Assembly: GCF_003201935.1 (NCBI RefSeq)
Contig: NZ_QJJL01000003.1
Coordinates: 1 to 64,000 of the forward strand
From: Loktanella sp. PT4BL
Lineage (GTDB): Bacteria; Pseudomonadota; Alphaproteobacteria; Rhodobacterales; Rhodobacteraceae
Direction: 5' to 3'
DNA length: 64,000 bases
The notes under the pieces are model-generated. The model made no database searches, was not told where the DNA came from, and saw only the letters and a list, made by a program, of their open reading frames with translations. Every line of letters starts with the position of its first letter. Within the stretch, counting starts at the first letter, position 1. Made by a program: the position numbers and the translations under genes. Below, in pieces: positions 42,139 to 51,605 of the stretch.

Positions 42139-43314
42139 ATGACGAACGTCGTTATCGCATCCGCAGCACGCACCGCCGTTGGCAGTTTCGGCGGATCATT
42201 CGCAAACACACCCGCACATGATCTGGGGGCCACCGTTCTGGAAGCCGTCGTCGCGCGTGCCGGTATCGATAAATCTGAAGTCAGCGAAACGATCCTCGGC
42301 CAGGTTCTGACAGCCGCCCAAGGGCAGAACCCCGCGCGTCAGGCACATATCAATGCGGGTCTGCCGAAAGAATCCGCTGCTTGGGGCATCAACCAGGTGT
42401 GCGGGTCCGGTCTGCGCGCGGTTGCGCTGGGCGCACAGCATATCCAGCTGGGTGATGCGTCTATTGTCGCCGCCGGTGGACAGGAAAACATGTCACTTTC
42501 GACACATGCCGCGAACCTGCGCGCCGGTCACAAAATGGGCGATATGACCTATATCGACACCATGATCCGTGACGGTCTGTGGGACGCGTTCAACAACTAC
42601 CACATGGGTCAAACAGCCGAAAACGTGGCCGAGAAATACCAGATCACACGCGAGATGCAGGACGCATTCGCTGTCGCATCGCAGAACAAGGCGGAAGCGG
42701 CCCAGAAGGAAGGCCGCTTTGACGATGAAATCACAGCCTTCACTGTGAAAACCCGCAAGGGCGATATTGTCGTTGATAAAGACGAATACATCCGTCACGG
42801 CGCAACCATCGAAGCTATGCAAAAACTGCGCCCTGCTTTTACCAAGGACGGATCTGTGACGGCGGCGAACGCCTCGGGGCTGAACGATGGTGCCGCGGCG
42901 ACCTTGCTGATGTCTGCGGATGAGGCCGAAAAGCGTGGCATCGAACCGCTCGCGCGCATTGTCTCTTACGCCACAGCCGGGCTTGACCCGACCATCATGG
43001 GTGTCGGACCGATCTATGCATCGCAAAAAGCACTGGCGAAGGCCGGTTGGAGCGTTGACGATCTCGATCTTGTCGAAGCGAACGAAGCTTTCGCTGCCCA
43101 GGCATGTGCCGTCAACAAAGAGATGGGCTGGGATCCGGCGATCGTGAACGTGAACGGCGGGGCCATCGCAATCGGTCACCCGATCGGCGCCTCTGGCTGC
43201 CGCGTTTTGAATACATTGCTGTTCGAAATGAAACGCCGTGGTGCGAAGAAAGGCCTGGCTACGCTGTGTATCGGCGGCGGAATGGGCGTTGCAATGTGCG
43301 TTGAGCGTCCGTGA
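42139..43314 (+). CDS. phaA: Acetyl-CoA C-acetyltransferase
   Basis: A 391-residue thiolase. The nucleophile Cys is in [10 protein letters not shown], with the His in [10 protein letters not shown] and the general-base Cys in CIGGGMG, all intact. EANEAFAAQ is the family motif. It condenses two acetyl-CoA for polyhydroxybutyrate or runs ketone-body degradation. The adjacent phaB favours the PHB role. Confidence 0.95.
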   Translation: MTNVVIASAARTAVGSFGGSFANTPAHDLGATVLEAVVARAGIDKSEVSETILGQVLTAAQGQNPARQAHINAGLPKESAAWGINQVCGSGLRAVALGAQHIQLGDASIVAAGGQENMSLSTHAANLRAGHKMGDMTYIDTMIRDGLWDAFNNYHMGQTAENVAEKYQITREMQDAFAVASQNKAEAAQKEGRFDDEITAFTVKTRKGDIVVDKDEYIRHGATIEAMQKLRPAFTKDGSVTAANASGLNDGAAATLLMSADEAEKRGIEPLARIVSYATAGLDPTIMGVGPIYASQKALAKAGWSVDDLDLVEANEAFAAQACAVNKEMGWDPAIVNVNGGAIAIGHPIGASGCRVLNTLLFEMKRRGAKKGLATLCIGGGMGVAMCVERP

Positions 43315-43393
43315 TTTTTGAGAAATAATGTTGCGCCCAAGGTGGCGCAGCGATAACAAGATTACCTAACCAAAGCTCTGGGAGGAGAAATTT

Positions 43394-44119
43394 ATGTCCC
43401 GTGTTGCACTTGTAACAGGCGGCTCGCGCGGTATCGGCGCAGCTATTTCGAAAGCATTGAAAGATGCAGGCTATCAGGTTGCCGCGACTTACGCGGGCAA
43501 CGATGAAAAGGCTGCTGCCTTTACGGCTGAAACCGGCATCAAGACCTACAAATGGGATGTCGCGAATTACGAGGCCTGTCAGGCAGGCGTCGCCCAGGTC
43601 GAAGCTGATCTTGGTCCGGTTGAGATTTTGGTGAACAACGCGGGCATCACCCGTGACGCGCCTTTCCACAAGATGACACCGCAGCAGTGGCATGAATGCA
43701 TCGACACCAACCTGAACGGCGTGTTCAACATGACGCACAATGTCTGGGGCGGTATGCGCGAGCGCAAGTTCGGCCGCATCGTGACCATCTCTTCGATCAA
43801 TGGTCAGAAAGGCCAGTTTGCGCAGGCAAACTATGCCGCGACCAAGGCAGGCGACATCGGTTTCACCAAATCATTGGCCCAAGAGGGCGCGCGCGCCGGC
43901 ATCACGGTGAATATCGTGGCACCCGGTTATATTAACACCGAAATGATGAGCACGATCCCCGAGAAAGTGATGAACGAAGTCATTCTGCCGCAGATCCCTG
44001 TTGGCCGCCTTGGTGAGGCCTCGGAAATTGCGCGCGCGGTCTGCTTCCTTGTGTCTGATGATGCGGGTTTCGTGACCGGCTCAACCCTGTCGGCCAACGG
44101 TGGCCAGTATATGGCCTAA
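43394..44119 (+). CDS. phaB: Acetoacetyl-CoA reductase
   Basis: A 241-residue NADPH-dependent SDR. TGGSRGIGAAI is the cofactor loop, with NNAGITRD, SSINGQKGQ for the catalytic Ser and YAATKAGD for Tyr/Lys. ANYAATKAGDIGFTKSLAQEGA matches PhaB closely. It lies 79 bp after phaA, with a GGGAGGAG RBS. A terminator at 44144-44172 ends the pair. Confidence 0.95.
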   Translation: MSRVALVTGGSRGIGAAISKALKDAGYQVAATYAGNDEKAAAFTAETGIKTYKWDVANYEACQAGVAQVEADLGPVEILVNNAGITRDAPFHKMTPQQWHECIDTNLNGVFNMTHNVWGGMRERKFGRIVTISSINGQKGQFAQANYAATKAGDIGFTKSLAQEGARAGITVNIVAPGYINTEMMSTIPEKVMNEVILPQIPVGRLGEASEIARAVCFLVSDDAGFVTGSTLSANGGQYMA

Positions 44120-44143
44120 GCGCTGGCACATCCTGAAAATCAC

Positions 44144-44172
44144 AAAGGCCACGTCAACGGGACGTGGCCTTT
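44144..44172 (+). terminator. Rho-independent terminator after phaB
   Basis: AAAGGCCACGTC (44144-44155) pairs with GACGTGGCCTTT (44161-44172), followed by TTCTTTT. Strong hairpin with T-run. Confidence 0.9.
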
Positions 44173-44193
44173 TCTTTTCGGCGTTAGAAATCG

Positions 44194-44361
44194 CTAGTGC
44201 GCGCTGAGGCGCGAAATTTCTTCCTTGAGAATCAATTTCTGTTTCTTGAGTTTTGCAATTTCGATGTCATCGGCAGATGGGCTTCGCTGCATTGCCTCGA
44301 CATGCTCCGAGAGGTTTTTATGCTTCTTCTTCAGTTCCTGTACATGCGAACTCAAGCTCAT
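44194..44361 (-). CDS. DUF465 (YdcH-type) small protein
   Basis: A 55-residue protein, MSLSSHVQELKKKHKNL to ISRLSAH. It is Lys/Glu-rich and predicted to be a helical hairpin, with the DUF465 pattern L-x-x-x-H-x-x-L (VQELKKKHKNLSEHVE) and IAKLKKQKLILKEEI. The family is common in alphaproteobacteria, where function is unclear. It follows the phaB terminator and is transcribed toward it. Confidence 0.8.
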   Translation of the reverse strand: MSLSSHVQELKKKHKNLSEHVEAMQRSPSADDIEIAKLKKQKLILKEEISRLSAH

Positions 44362-44477
44362 AGTCGATCTCCTCTAGGTTTGGGTATTCCGATTGCAGCA
44401 CATTCGATGTCGTCTGTCACGCTGCAAGGCAGAAACTGGGCGTCTTTCCACCGTGGCAGCCGTGTGTTGCGAATTCG

Positions 44478-45239
44478 TTAATGCCAAATGGGTAAATCCG
44501 CGCCGTTCCGCAAAACGCGCCCGACCTCTCGGGTATAGCTTTCCTGATCGCCCTGATGCACCTCGCCTGCATGCATGACCAGCGTCGGCGCCATGCGAAA
44601 CGGCGTTTTCCCTTCTTGTCGCGCTTGCAACAGGAAGAGTTCTGGCGCGCGGTGCGCGCGTCCTGCAATGGGCCGCACGATGATGGCACCGAGCCGCCCC
44701 GCAAGCGAATCGAGGACCTCCGGCAGCCGTTCCATACGTTGGATCAGCGTCAAGTATCCGCGCGGCCCGACCCGTCTTGCCCCGACGTCCAGCCAAGTCT
44801 GCAACGGCGTGTCACCTGCAAAGGCTATATCCTTGCCTGTGTCATCCGATGCCGTGCTTGCAGTGCGATCAAAATAGGGCGGGTTCATGATGACATGATC
44901 AAACCGCTTTTGCCGCAGGTCCGCTGGTAACGTGCGCAAGTCAGCGCTCACCACCGTCAGCGGCAGCGCGTTTTCTTCAGCATTGCGCTGGGCGAGTGCG
45001 GCATATTCCGGCTGCACTTCAACTCCCGTTATCTGCAAATCAGGTACGCGGGCGGCCAGACAAAGCGACGCGGTTCCAACACCGCACCCCAGTTCCAGTA
45101 CTGACTGCCCCGATTTCGCCGCAACCGAAGCCGCCAAAATGACCGGATCAACGCCCGCGCGATATCCGCGTTTGGGCTGCCAGATTGCGATTTTGCCACC
45201 CAGAAAATCGTCTTTGGTCAGGTCCTCAGTCGCGCCCAA
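44478..45239 (-). CDS. tRNA1(Val) A37 N6-methyltransferase-like protein
   Basis: A 253-residue class I methyltransferase with a TTG start at 45239 (GGAGA about 8 bp upstream). SAM-binding VLELGCGVGTASLCLA and the catalytic NPPY (VIMNPPYFDR) match TrmN6/YfiC, which methylates adenine. RGYRAGVDPVILAAS near the N-terminus is also typical. The first bases overlap the DUF2007 gene. PrmC-like glutamine methylases share NPPY, so the target is not certain. Confidence 0.85.
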   Translation of the reverse strand: MGATEDLTKDDFLGGKIAIWQPKRGYRAGVDPVILAASVAAKSGQSVLELGCGVGTASLCLAARVPDLQITGVEVQPEYAALAQRNAEENALPLTVVSADLRTLPADLRQKRFDHVIMNPPYFDRTASTASDDTGKDIAFAGDTPLQTWLDVGARRVGPRGYLTLIQRMERLPEVLDSLAGRLGAIIVRPIAGRAHRAPELFLLQARQEGKTPFRMAPTLVMHAGEVHQGDQESYTREVGRVLRNGADLPIWH

Positions 45240-45444
45240 GGTCGATCTCTCCGTCGCGCATCACCGCCTCGGCCATGAACAAATCGCGGTCCAGCACCAT
45301 CAGGCGGCGCGGCATTATGCCAATGCTGCCTTCAAGGACGCTCATATTTACGTCGAAGGTGAACCAGTCTATACCCTCGCTGTCCAGAAGGGCGGTTGCA
45401 AATGCGATGACGGTCGGGTCATTGGTGCGTAGAAGCTCTTTCAT
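45226..45444 (-). CDS. DUF2007 small protein
   Basis: A 72-residue protein starting MKELLRTNDPTVIAFATALL. The pattern of a short helix after an N-terminal Thr-Asn-Asp and LDSEGIDWFTFDVNMSVLEGSIGIMPRRLMV fits DUF2007, a PII-like putative signal-transducing domain. It overlaps the methyltransferase gene by 14 bp, so they are likely co-transcribed. It is divergent from ispB. Confidence 0.8.
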   Translation of the reverse strand: MKELLRTNDPTVIAFATALLDSEGIDWFTFDVNMSVLEGSIGIMPRRLMVLDRDLFMAEAVMRDGEIDLGRD

Positions 45445-45500
45445 AACCAAAGACCTAAGGCGCGGTGCAGCCGTTGTCTATTCACATGACGGAAATTGCG

Positions 45501-46499
45501 ATGAGCCTTGATACCGCTGCCACCAAACCGCACGAACAACTCGCCGAGGCGCTGGCCGATGATCTGACGGCTGTGAATGCGCTGATCCGCGAGCGTATGG
45601 CGTCGGAACATGCCCCGCGTATCCCCGAAGTGACCGCGCATCTGGTTGAGGCAGGTGGCAAGCGTTTGCGTCCGATGCTTACACTCGCCGCGGCGCGGAT
45701 GTGTGGCTATACGGGGCCTTACCATATCCATCTGGCGGCCACGGTTGAGTTTATTCACACGGCGACTTTGCTGCATGATGACGTTGTTGATGAAAGCAAG
45801 CAACGGCGGGGCCGCCCCACGGCAAACCTGTTGTGGGACAATACATCAAGCGTACTTGTCGGCGATTATCTCTTTGCGCGGTCGTTCCAGTTGATGGTTG
45901 AAACAGGATCGCTGCGCGTGCTGGATATTCTGGCGAATGCGTCCGCTACGATCGCCGAAGGCGAGGTGCTGCAACTGACCGCCGCCAGTGATCTGGCAAC
46001 AACCGAAGCGATCTATCTGCAGGTCGTGCGCGGGAAAACCGCTGCGCTCTTTTCTGCCGCGATGGAAGTCGGCGGCGAGATCGCGGGGCAAGACGCTGCG
46101 ACCAAACAGGCGCTCTTTGATTATGGCGATGCGCTGGGTATTTCCTTCCAGATCGTCGACGATCTTCTCGACTATGGCGGCACCAAAGCCATTGGCAAGA
46201 ACGTGGGCGATGATTTCCGCGAGCGCAAGCTTACCCTGCCCGTGATTCGCGCCATCGCCGCCGCTGATGCGGAAGAACGCGCCTTTTGGGAACGGACAAT
46301 CGGAAAGGGCAGACAGGAAGCAGGCGATCTTGATCAGGCGATTGCCCTGCTTGCAAAGCACGGCACGATGGAAGCCACGCGACAGGATGCGCTGGCATGG
46401 GCCGAGAAGGCGAAAACGGCGCTGGATGCAGTGCCAGACCATCCCCTGAAAAAGATGCTGGTTGATCTGGCGGACTACGTCGTCGCGCGGATCACCTGA
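45501..46499 (+). CDS. ispB: Polyprenyl (octaprenyl-type) diphosphate synthase
   Basis: About 332 residues; the ATG at 45501 has GGAA 7 bp before it, and an ATG at 45486 is an alternative. The first Asp-rich motif is LLHDDVVDESKQRRGRP and the second DDLLDYGG, both complete. GGKRLRPML and GEVLQL are typical of long-chain trans-prenyltransferases. It makes the ubiquinone side chain. Confidence 0.93.
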   Translation: MSLDTAATKPHEQLAEALADDLTAVNALIRERMASEHAPRIPEVTAHLVEAGGKRLRPMLTLAAARMCGYTGPYHIHLAATVEFIHTATLLHDDVVDESKQRRGRPTANLLWDNTSSVLVGDYLFARSFQLMVETGSLRVLDILANASATIAEGEVLQLTAASDLATTEAIYLQVVRGKTAALFSAAMEVGGEIAGQDAATKQALFDYGDALGISFQIVDDLLDYGGTKAIGKNVGDDFRERKLTLPVIRAIAAADAEERAFWERTIGKGRQEAGDLDQAIALLAKHGTMEATRQDALAWAEKAKTALDAVPDHPLKKMLVDLADYVVARIT

Positions 46500-46703
46500 G
46501 CTCTGCCATAAAGCCCGAAGGCGTGCCCTATCCAGATAATCAGGCCACGACGATCTGGTGGCGTCCCCCAAAGTGGTTGTCTATCGCGGTCGATGTGGGC
46601 GGAGCGCCAGTGTCGTCATCATAAATCAAAAGCCAAGGTCGATAAATCAACCTTGGCAGAACTGACAGCGCGGCCCTTGCGCAACGCAATCAGCATATAT
46701 GCG

Positions 46704-46738
46704 AGCAACCCTTTTCGATCTTTGGCGAAAGGGTTGCT
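46704..46738. terminator. Hairpin after TRAP binding-protein gene
   Basis: AGCAACCCTTT (46704-46714) pairs with AAAGGGTTGCT (46728-46738). It lies 13 bp after the stop of the gene at 46751. The rest of the 46500-46750 gap shows nothing. Confidence 0.6.
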
Positions 46739-46750
46739 AAGGGGGAGCAG

Positions 46751-47785
46751 TTACTCTGCCGCGCGGTTGGCTGCGACAGCCGCTTGCGCGCTGGCAACCA
46801 AGGCGGCACCGTCATAGCCTTTCGCGTCCATCTCGGCGATCCAGGTTGCCGTCACTTCCGCGCCCAGCGCTTTGATCCGGTCTGTCTCGACCTCGGACAG
46901 TTGCGCAATCTCGTTGCCATCAGCGGCCATCACATCACGGCCGACGACATCTCCGGTATCATGCGCGCGGCCTGCCCAGCGGCTTGCCATCATGCCGGAA
47001 TTGGCATCAATGATCGCGCGCAGATCGTCGGGCATCCCTTCATAGACATCCTTGTTCATCGCCCAGATGAAATAGAGGTTATACAGCGCCTGATCACCTG
47101 CCACATCCGTATGGCTGTCGGTCAACTCGTCCAGCTTCAGCGACGGCGACATTTCCCACGTAATCACACCGCCATCGACAACGCCGCGCGACAATGCTTC
47201 GGGAAATTGCGGTACAGGCATGCCAATGGGGGTTGCGCCAAGCTCTTCGAGCAGAAGTGTTGCAGCGCGCGACGGTCCACGCAGTTTCAACCCTTCAAAA
47301 TCCTCGACCGTTTCGACGGGCGCACCACGTTTGTGCACAATACCGGGGCCATGCATGTGTGCGGCAATCAGATGCACATCGGCGAAGTCATCCATCAGGT
47401 ATTCCTGCGTGAACTCCCACGCTGCGGCACTTGCCTCTTCGCCAGACTTGCTTGTCATGAAGGGCAGTTCCATCGCCTCGGCTTCGGGAAAACGGTTCGG
47501 CTGATAGCCGGGAATGACCCAGCCACCATCAATCGCGCCATCGCGGATCAGGTCGTACTGGCTTGGTGCAGACCCGCCGAGTTGCATGAAGGGGTAGAGT
47601 TCTACCTTGATGCGGCCATTTGACTGTTCCTCGATCGCGTCGGCCCAGGGCTGCATGAAATAGGTGGGGTTCGCACTGGCGGGCGAGACAAAGTGCTGAA
47701 AGCGCAGCGTCACCTCTTGTGCGATTGCGGATGTTGCAGACAGGCCAAGTGCGGCCATCAAAGCGGCAGATTTCATCAGGTGCAT
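46751..47785 (-). CDS. TRAP transporter solute-binding protein (DctP-type)
   Basis: About 344 residues; the ATG at 47785 is preferred because AAAGGA lies 8 bp before it, though the frame is open to 47803. A signal peptide (LMKSAALMAALGLSATSAIAQ) precedes the mature DctP fold (VTLRFQHFVSPASANP, LRGPSRAATLLLEELGATPIGMPVPQFPEAL with the carboxylate-binding Arg). No DctQ or DctM genes are adjacent, so it is an orphan. The ligand is probably a carboxylate. Confidence 0.9.
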   Translation of the reverse strand: MHLMKSAALMAALGLSATSAIAQEVTLRFQHFVSPASANPTYFMQPWADAIEEQSNGRIKVELYPFMQLGGSAPSQYDLIRDGAIDGGWVIPGYQPNRFPEAEAMELPFMTSKSGEEASAAAWEFTQEYLMDDFADVHLIAAHMHGPGIVHKRGAPVETVEDFEGLKLRGPSRAATLLLEELGATPIGMPVPQFPEALSRGVVDGGVITWEMSPSLKLDELTDSHTDVAGDQALYNLYFIWAMNKDVYEGMPDDLRAIIDANSGMMASRWAGRAHDTGDVVGRDVMAADGNEIAQLSEVETDRIKALGAEVTATWIAEMDAKGYDGAALVASAQAAVAANRAAE

Positions 47786-47883
47786 AGCGTGCATCCTTTT
47801 CATCAGGTTTTCAGGGGAAAGGTGTCACCGCTAGCGACACGAGGGATATAGGGCCACCGCGCCCCAGTTGCAAGTTATTCGCA

Positions 47884-47914
47884 AGAGGGGAAATCACCGA
47901 TTGTTTTCCCCTCT
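47884..47914 (-). terminator. Terminator after map
   Basis: AGAGGGGAAA (47884-47893) pairs with TTTCCCCTCT (47905-47914), just after the map stop at 47919. The stem is perfect; the T-run is short. Confidence 0.7.
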
Positions 47915-47918
47915 GGTA

Positions 47919-48791
47919 TTATCCGCCGTAGGTCGGGTGAAACCTGCCGCTTGGTGAGCGCGTGAAAATCTCGCACCCGTCTGCGGTGATGCCGATTGAA
48001 TGCTCGAATTGCGCGGACAGCGATCTGTCATAGGTGACAGCAGTCCAGTCATCGGCCAGCACCTTGGTATCTGGACGCCCCAGATTGATCATCGGCTCGA
48101 TGGTAAAGAACATCCCTTCCTCAAGCACAGCACCGGTGCCTTCGCGCCCGTAGTGCAGCACATTGGGCGGTGCATGGAATACACGGCCCAGCCCGTGCCC
48201 GCAGAAATCGCGGACCACGGACATGCGGTGGCTTTCTGCATAAAGCTGGATCGCGTGGCCGATATCGCCAAAGGTATTGCCAGGCTTCGCGGCCTCGATC
48301 CCTTTCATCAGGGCGTCGTGGGTAACCTCAATCAAGCGTTCGGCCTTCTTGGAAGGCGTGCCAGCCACATACATGCGGCTGGTGTCGCCATACCAACCAT
48401 CCACTATGACGGTGACGTCGATATTCAGGATATCCCCGTCCTTGAGCGCATCATCATCGCGCCGCTTTTCGTGGTTGCGCGACACAGTCTCACTGGCGGA
48501 TTTCGGAATCGGCGCGCCGGGAATGCCGTGGCAGACCACATGGTTGACGGAAATGCAGCTTGCGTGCTGATAGCCTTTGTAGCCGATCGTCGCCGAGACT
48601 GCGCCCGCCTCATCCACCCATTGGGTGATCAAACGATCCAGTTCACCGGTGGTTTGGCCCACGGTCACATAGGGCGCAATGTCGTCCAAAAGTTTGGCCG
48701 CCAGTGCCCCCGCTTTTGCCATGCCGGCAAAGTCGTCGGGCTGATACAGGCGAATGCCGTCTTTGGTCAGATGCGTTTTGTTCGTTTCCAC
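47919..48791 (-). CDS. map: Methionine aminopeptidase type I
   Basis: About 290 residues from the GTG at 48791 (VETNKTHLTKDGIRL); AAAGGAA lies 9 bp before it. The metal ligands are in ILNIDVTVIVDGWYGDTSRM, FCGHGLGRVFH, FFTIEPMINLG and FEHSIGI. An insertion rich in Arg/Asp (ETVSRNHEKRRDDDALKDGD) follows the substrate loop and seems a lineage feature. It removes N-terminal Met. Confidence 0.95.
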   Translation of the reverse strand: METNKTHLTKDGIRLYQPDDFAGMAKAGALAAKLLDDIAPYVTVGQTTGELDRLITQWVDEAGAVSATIGYKGYQHASCISVNHVVCHGIPGAPIPKSASETVSRNHEKRRDDDALKDGDILNIDVTVIVDGWYGDTSRMYVAGTPSKKAERLIEVTHDALMKGIEAAKPGNTFGDIGHAIQLYAESHRMSVVRDFCGHGLGRVFHAPPNVLHYGREGTGAVLEEGMFFTIEPMINLGRPDTKVLADDWTAVTYDRSLSAQFEHSIGITADGCEIFTRSPSGRFHPTYGG

Positions 48792-48845
48792 GGGTCGCGT
48801 TCCTTTGTGTCTTATGCCGCACATAGGCGAATTTTCGACGAAGTT

Positions 48846-49547
48846 CTAGGGCCGGAACGGGATTGGATCGCCCAGCGTGATCCCCGTGGGGTCAATTCTG
48901 CATGCATGCGCCAACACGATAACACCGGCGTCCGCCGCGTGATCGAATGCGGCCTTGTAAGCCGGATCAATGTCACCCGCCAAAGTGACCGCCGTACAAT
49001 CCGTGCGCTGCACCAGATAGAACATCACCGCACGATGCCCCTGCCGCACCATCTGCGCCAGTTCCGCCAGATGCTTGGCCCCGCGCGCCGTCACGCTATC
49101 GGGAAACTCTGCCAAGCCTGACTGGCGGGACAAGGTCACGCTCTTGACCTCGACATATGTATCTGGCCCGTCACCGCTCAGCAGAAAATCAATCCGGCTG
49201 TTTTCACCATACTTCACCTCGGGCCGCACCAGATCATAAGGCGGCAGACCCGGCACCTCATGCGCCATCAAAGCCGCCTTGAGCGCGCGGTTCGGCACCG
49301 AGGTATCAACACCGGTAAAATGCCCGTTGTCATGTTCAACCAGACGCCAGCCGAATTTCAGCTTTTTCCTGGGATCGTCATTCGGCTCAAGCCAGACCTT
49401 CATGCCCGGTTCGGCCAGCCCCATCATTGATCCGGGATTGGCGCAATGCGCGGTGACTTCGCGCCCGTCTTCCAGCCGTACATCGGCCAGAAACCGTTTG
49501 TAGCGTTTGATCAGGCGGGCAGGGACAAGAGGCGTGGCAAATTCCAT
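48846..49547 (-). CDS. sfsA: Sugar fermentation stimulation protein homologue
   Basis: About 233 residues from the ATG at 49547 (MEFATPLVPARLIKRYKRFLADV). The SfsA pattern is clear: TAHCANPGSMMGL, the nuclease-like core SRIDFLLSG...YVEVKSVTL and GRA-type RGAKHLAELAQM. The core resembles a PD-(D/E)XK nuclease. It was named for effects on sugar use in E. coli, but its role here is not known. Confidence 0.93.
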   Translation of the reverse strand: MEFATPLVPARLIKRYKRFLADVRLEDGREVTAHCANPGSMMGLAEPGMKVWLEPNDDPRKKLKFGWRLVEHDNGHFTGVDTSVPNRALKAALMAHEVPGLPPYDLVRPEVKYGENSRIDFLLSGDGPDTYVEVKSVTLSRQSGLAEFPDSVTARGAKHLAELAQMVRQGHRAVMFYLVQRTDCTAVTLAGDIDPAYKAAFDHAADAGVIVLAHACRIDPTGITLGDPIPFRP

Positions 49548-49589
49548 ACGCGCCCTATAACAACTCTGACAAGACAGGAGAACCACCAG

Positions 49590-50309
49590 ATGCCAAACCC
49601 CACCGCTGCCATGCTTGTGATCGGCGATGAAATTCTTTCGGGGCGCACCCGCGATGCGAACATGCACTATCTTGCGGGGCAATTGACCGAGCGGGGCATC
49701 GACCTCAAAGAGGTGCGGGTGGTAAGTGACGATAAGGATGCGATTATCGCAGCGGTTAAGGCGTTGTCAGAAAATTACGCCCATGTCTTCACCAGTGGTG
49801 GCATCGGGCCGACCCATGATGACATCACCGCCGATTGTATCGCCGCTGCCTTTGGTGCGCATATCGACGTGCGTGCCGATGCGCGCGCGCTGTTGCAGGC
49901 GCATTACGACCGTTCCGGACAGGAATTGAACGCGGCACGTCTGCGCATGGCACGCATTCCAGACGGGGCGACGCTCATCGACAATCCGGTTAGCACGGCG
50001 CCGGGGTTCAGCCTCGGGAATGTCCATGTCATGGCGGGGGTTCCTTCGGTGTTCAAAGCCATGGTCGCGAGCATCCTGCCGACACTGACAGGCGGCGCGC
50101 CGCTGTTGTCGCGTACACTGCAACTCTTCAAGGGTGAGGGCGATCTGGCGGGACCATTGGGCGCGTTTGCGCAAGATTACCCCGATCTGAGCGTCGGGTC
50201 TTACCCTTTCCAGAAAGATGGGGTTTACGGGTCGAACATCGTGGTGCGCGGCAGTGACGCCGTTGCGCTCGATCTGGCGATGAAAGCACTTGAGGCGAAA
50301 TTTGCATGA
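49590..50309 (+). CDS. CinA-like molybdopterin-binding protein
   Basis: About 239 residues. The MoCF_biosynth domain is clear: AMLVIGDEILSGRTRDANMHYLA and VFTSGGIGPTHDDITADCIAAAFG. It lacks the C-terminal nicotinamide-nucleotide amidohydrolase domain of full CinA, so it is the short form. It may act as an ADP-ribose pyrophosphatase-like enzyme, but this is uncertain. An ACAGGAG RBS precedes it. It is the first gene of a four-gene run to 52540. Confidence 0.88.
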   Translation: MPNPTAAMLVIGDEILSGRTRDANMHYLAGQLTERGIDLKEVRVVSDDKDAIIAAVKALSENYAHVFTSGGIGPTHDDITADCIAAAFGAHIDVRADARALLQAHYDRSGQELNAARLRMARIPDGATLIDNPVSTAPGFSLGNVHVMAGVPSVFKAMVASILPTLTGGAPLLSRTLQLFKGEGDLAGPLGAFAQDYPDLSVGSYPFQKDGVYGSNIVVRGSDAVALDLAMKALEAKFA

Positions 50310-51034
50310 CGACACTTCCGTCGCTTGAAACACTCTATTCCGTGATCGAAGGCACATGGCCGCCCGCCGAAAGCCGCGAGGTGGGTCCTTGGAAAATACG
50401 GCTTGATAAGAGCGGCAGCAGCCGCGTCAGTGCGGCAACAGCGCAGGGGCCTGTCACCGACACCGACATTCCGTTGGCTGAAGCCGCGATGCGCGGGGCA
50501 GGGCAAACGCCGCTCTTCATGGTGCGGGCGGGCGAGGGCGACTTGGACGACATGCTGGCCGCACGCGGTTATGTGATTAAAGACGTCACCAACCTTTACG
50601 CAGCACCTGTCGCGACCGTCGCAACCGAACGTCCGCCGCCCGTTACCAGCTTTGAGGTCTGGCCGCCGCTGGCCGCACAAGAAGAAATCTGGGCCGCGGG
50701 CGGGATCGGCCAAGGGCGTTTGGCGATCATGGCACGCGCCGTGGGACCAAAGACAACCTTGCTGGGGCGATTGGATGACCAGCCTGCAGGCACGGTTTAT
50801 GTGGGCATCGCCGCCCGATGCGCCATGATCCATGCGCTGGAGATTGCGACTGCCCATCGCCGTCAGGGGCTTGCGCAATACCTGACGCGTGCGGCAGCCT
50901 GTTGGGCGCAGGACAATGGCGCGGATTACCTGACGCTGGTGACAACGCAGGTGAACGATGCGGCCAACGCGCTCTACACTTCCCTCGGCATGACGCATGT
51001 GGGACAGTACCACTATCGACGATGCCCGGAGTGA
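50306..51034 (+). CDS. GNAT-family N-acetyltransferase
   Basis: A 242-residue acetyltransferase. The N-terminal half is unusual for the fold and may be a second, degenerate GNAT unit. The C-terminal half has IHALEIATAHRRQGLAQYLTRAAACWA (acetyl-CoA pyrophosphate loop R-R-x-G-x-A/G) and NDAANALYTSLGM. It overlaps the CinA-like gene by ATGA. The substrate is unknown. Confidence 0.85.
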   Translation: MTTLPSLETLYSVIEGTWPPAESREVGPWKIRLDKSGSSRVSAATAQGPVTDTDIPLAEAAMRGAGQTPLFMVRAGEGDLDDMLAARGYVIKDVTNLYAAPVATVATERPPPVTSFEVWPPLAAQEEIWAAGGIGQGRLAIMARAVGPKTTLLGRLDDQPAGTVYVGIAARCAMIHALEIATAHRRQGLAQYLTRAAACWAQDNGADYLTLVTTQVNDAANALYTSLGMTHVGQYHYRRCPE

Positions 51035-51038
51035 ACCT

Positions 51039-51605
51039 TTGACTAACCAACCCACCGCCCTTGATTTGCCCATGGCCGACCCGTTGCCGGAGGCCACGCA
51101 GAAGTACTTTGATATCTGTCGCGAAAAGCTTGGGATGGTGCCCAATGTGCTGCAGGCCTATGCCTTTGACATCGACAAGCTGAACGCCTTTACGGCGCTT
51201 TATAATGACATCATGCTGTCCGCCTCTGGCCTGTCCAAACTCGAGCGCGAAATGATCGCGGTCGCGGTGTCGTCCATTAACAAATGCTACTACTGCCTGA
51301 CTGCCCATGGTGCCGCCGTGCGGCAGTTGTCGGGTGATCCGCAACTTGGCGAGATGCTGGTGATGAACTGGCGCGTCGCCCCTCTGGATGCGCGCCAGAA
51401 GGCGATGCTCGAGTTTGCGGAGCTGATGACCGTGGCGAGCGCCAAGATCGAAGAGAAAGACCGTGACGCATTGCGCAGGGTCGGATTTTCTGACCGTGAC
51501 ATCTGGGATATTGCCGCGACGGCTGGCTTTTATAACATGAGCAACCGCATCGCTTCGGCCACCGATATGCGGCCCAATGACGAATATCACGCGCAAGCCC
51601 GATGA
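51039..51605 (+). CDS. AhpD-like peroxidase-related protein
   Basis: 188 residues from a TTG at 51039 (TNQPTALDLPMADPLPEATQ), with GGAG about 8 bp upstream; a Met 11 codons later is an alternative. The AhpD/CMD core with CYYC (INKCYYCLTAHGAAV) gives the redox Cys pair and His. It probably reduces peroxides or acts as a thiol oxidoreductase. It overlaps the OmpA-like gene by ATGA. Confidence 0.88.
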   Translation: MTNQPTALDLPMADPLPEATQKYFDICREKLGMVPNVLQAYAFDIDKLNAFTALYNDIMLSASGLSKLEREMIAVAVSSINKCYYCLTAHGAAVRQLSGDPQLGEMLVMNWRVAPLDARQKAMLEFAELMTVASAKIEEKDRDALRRVGFSDRDIWDIAATAGFYNMSNRIASATDMRPNDEYHAQAR

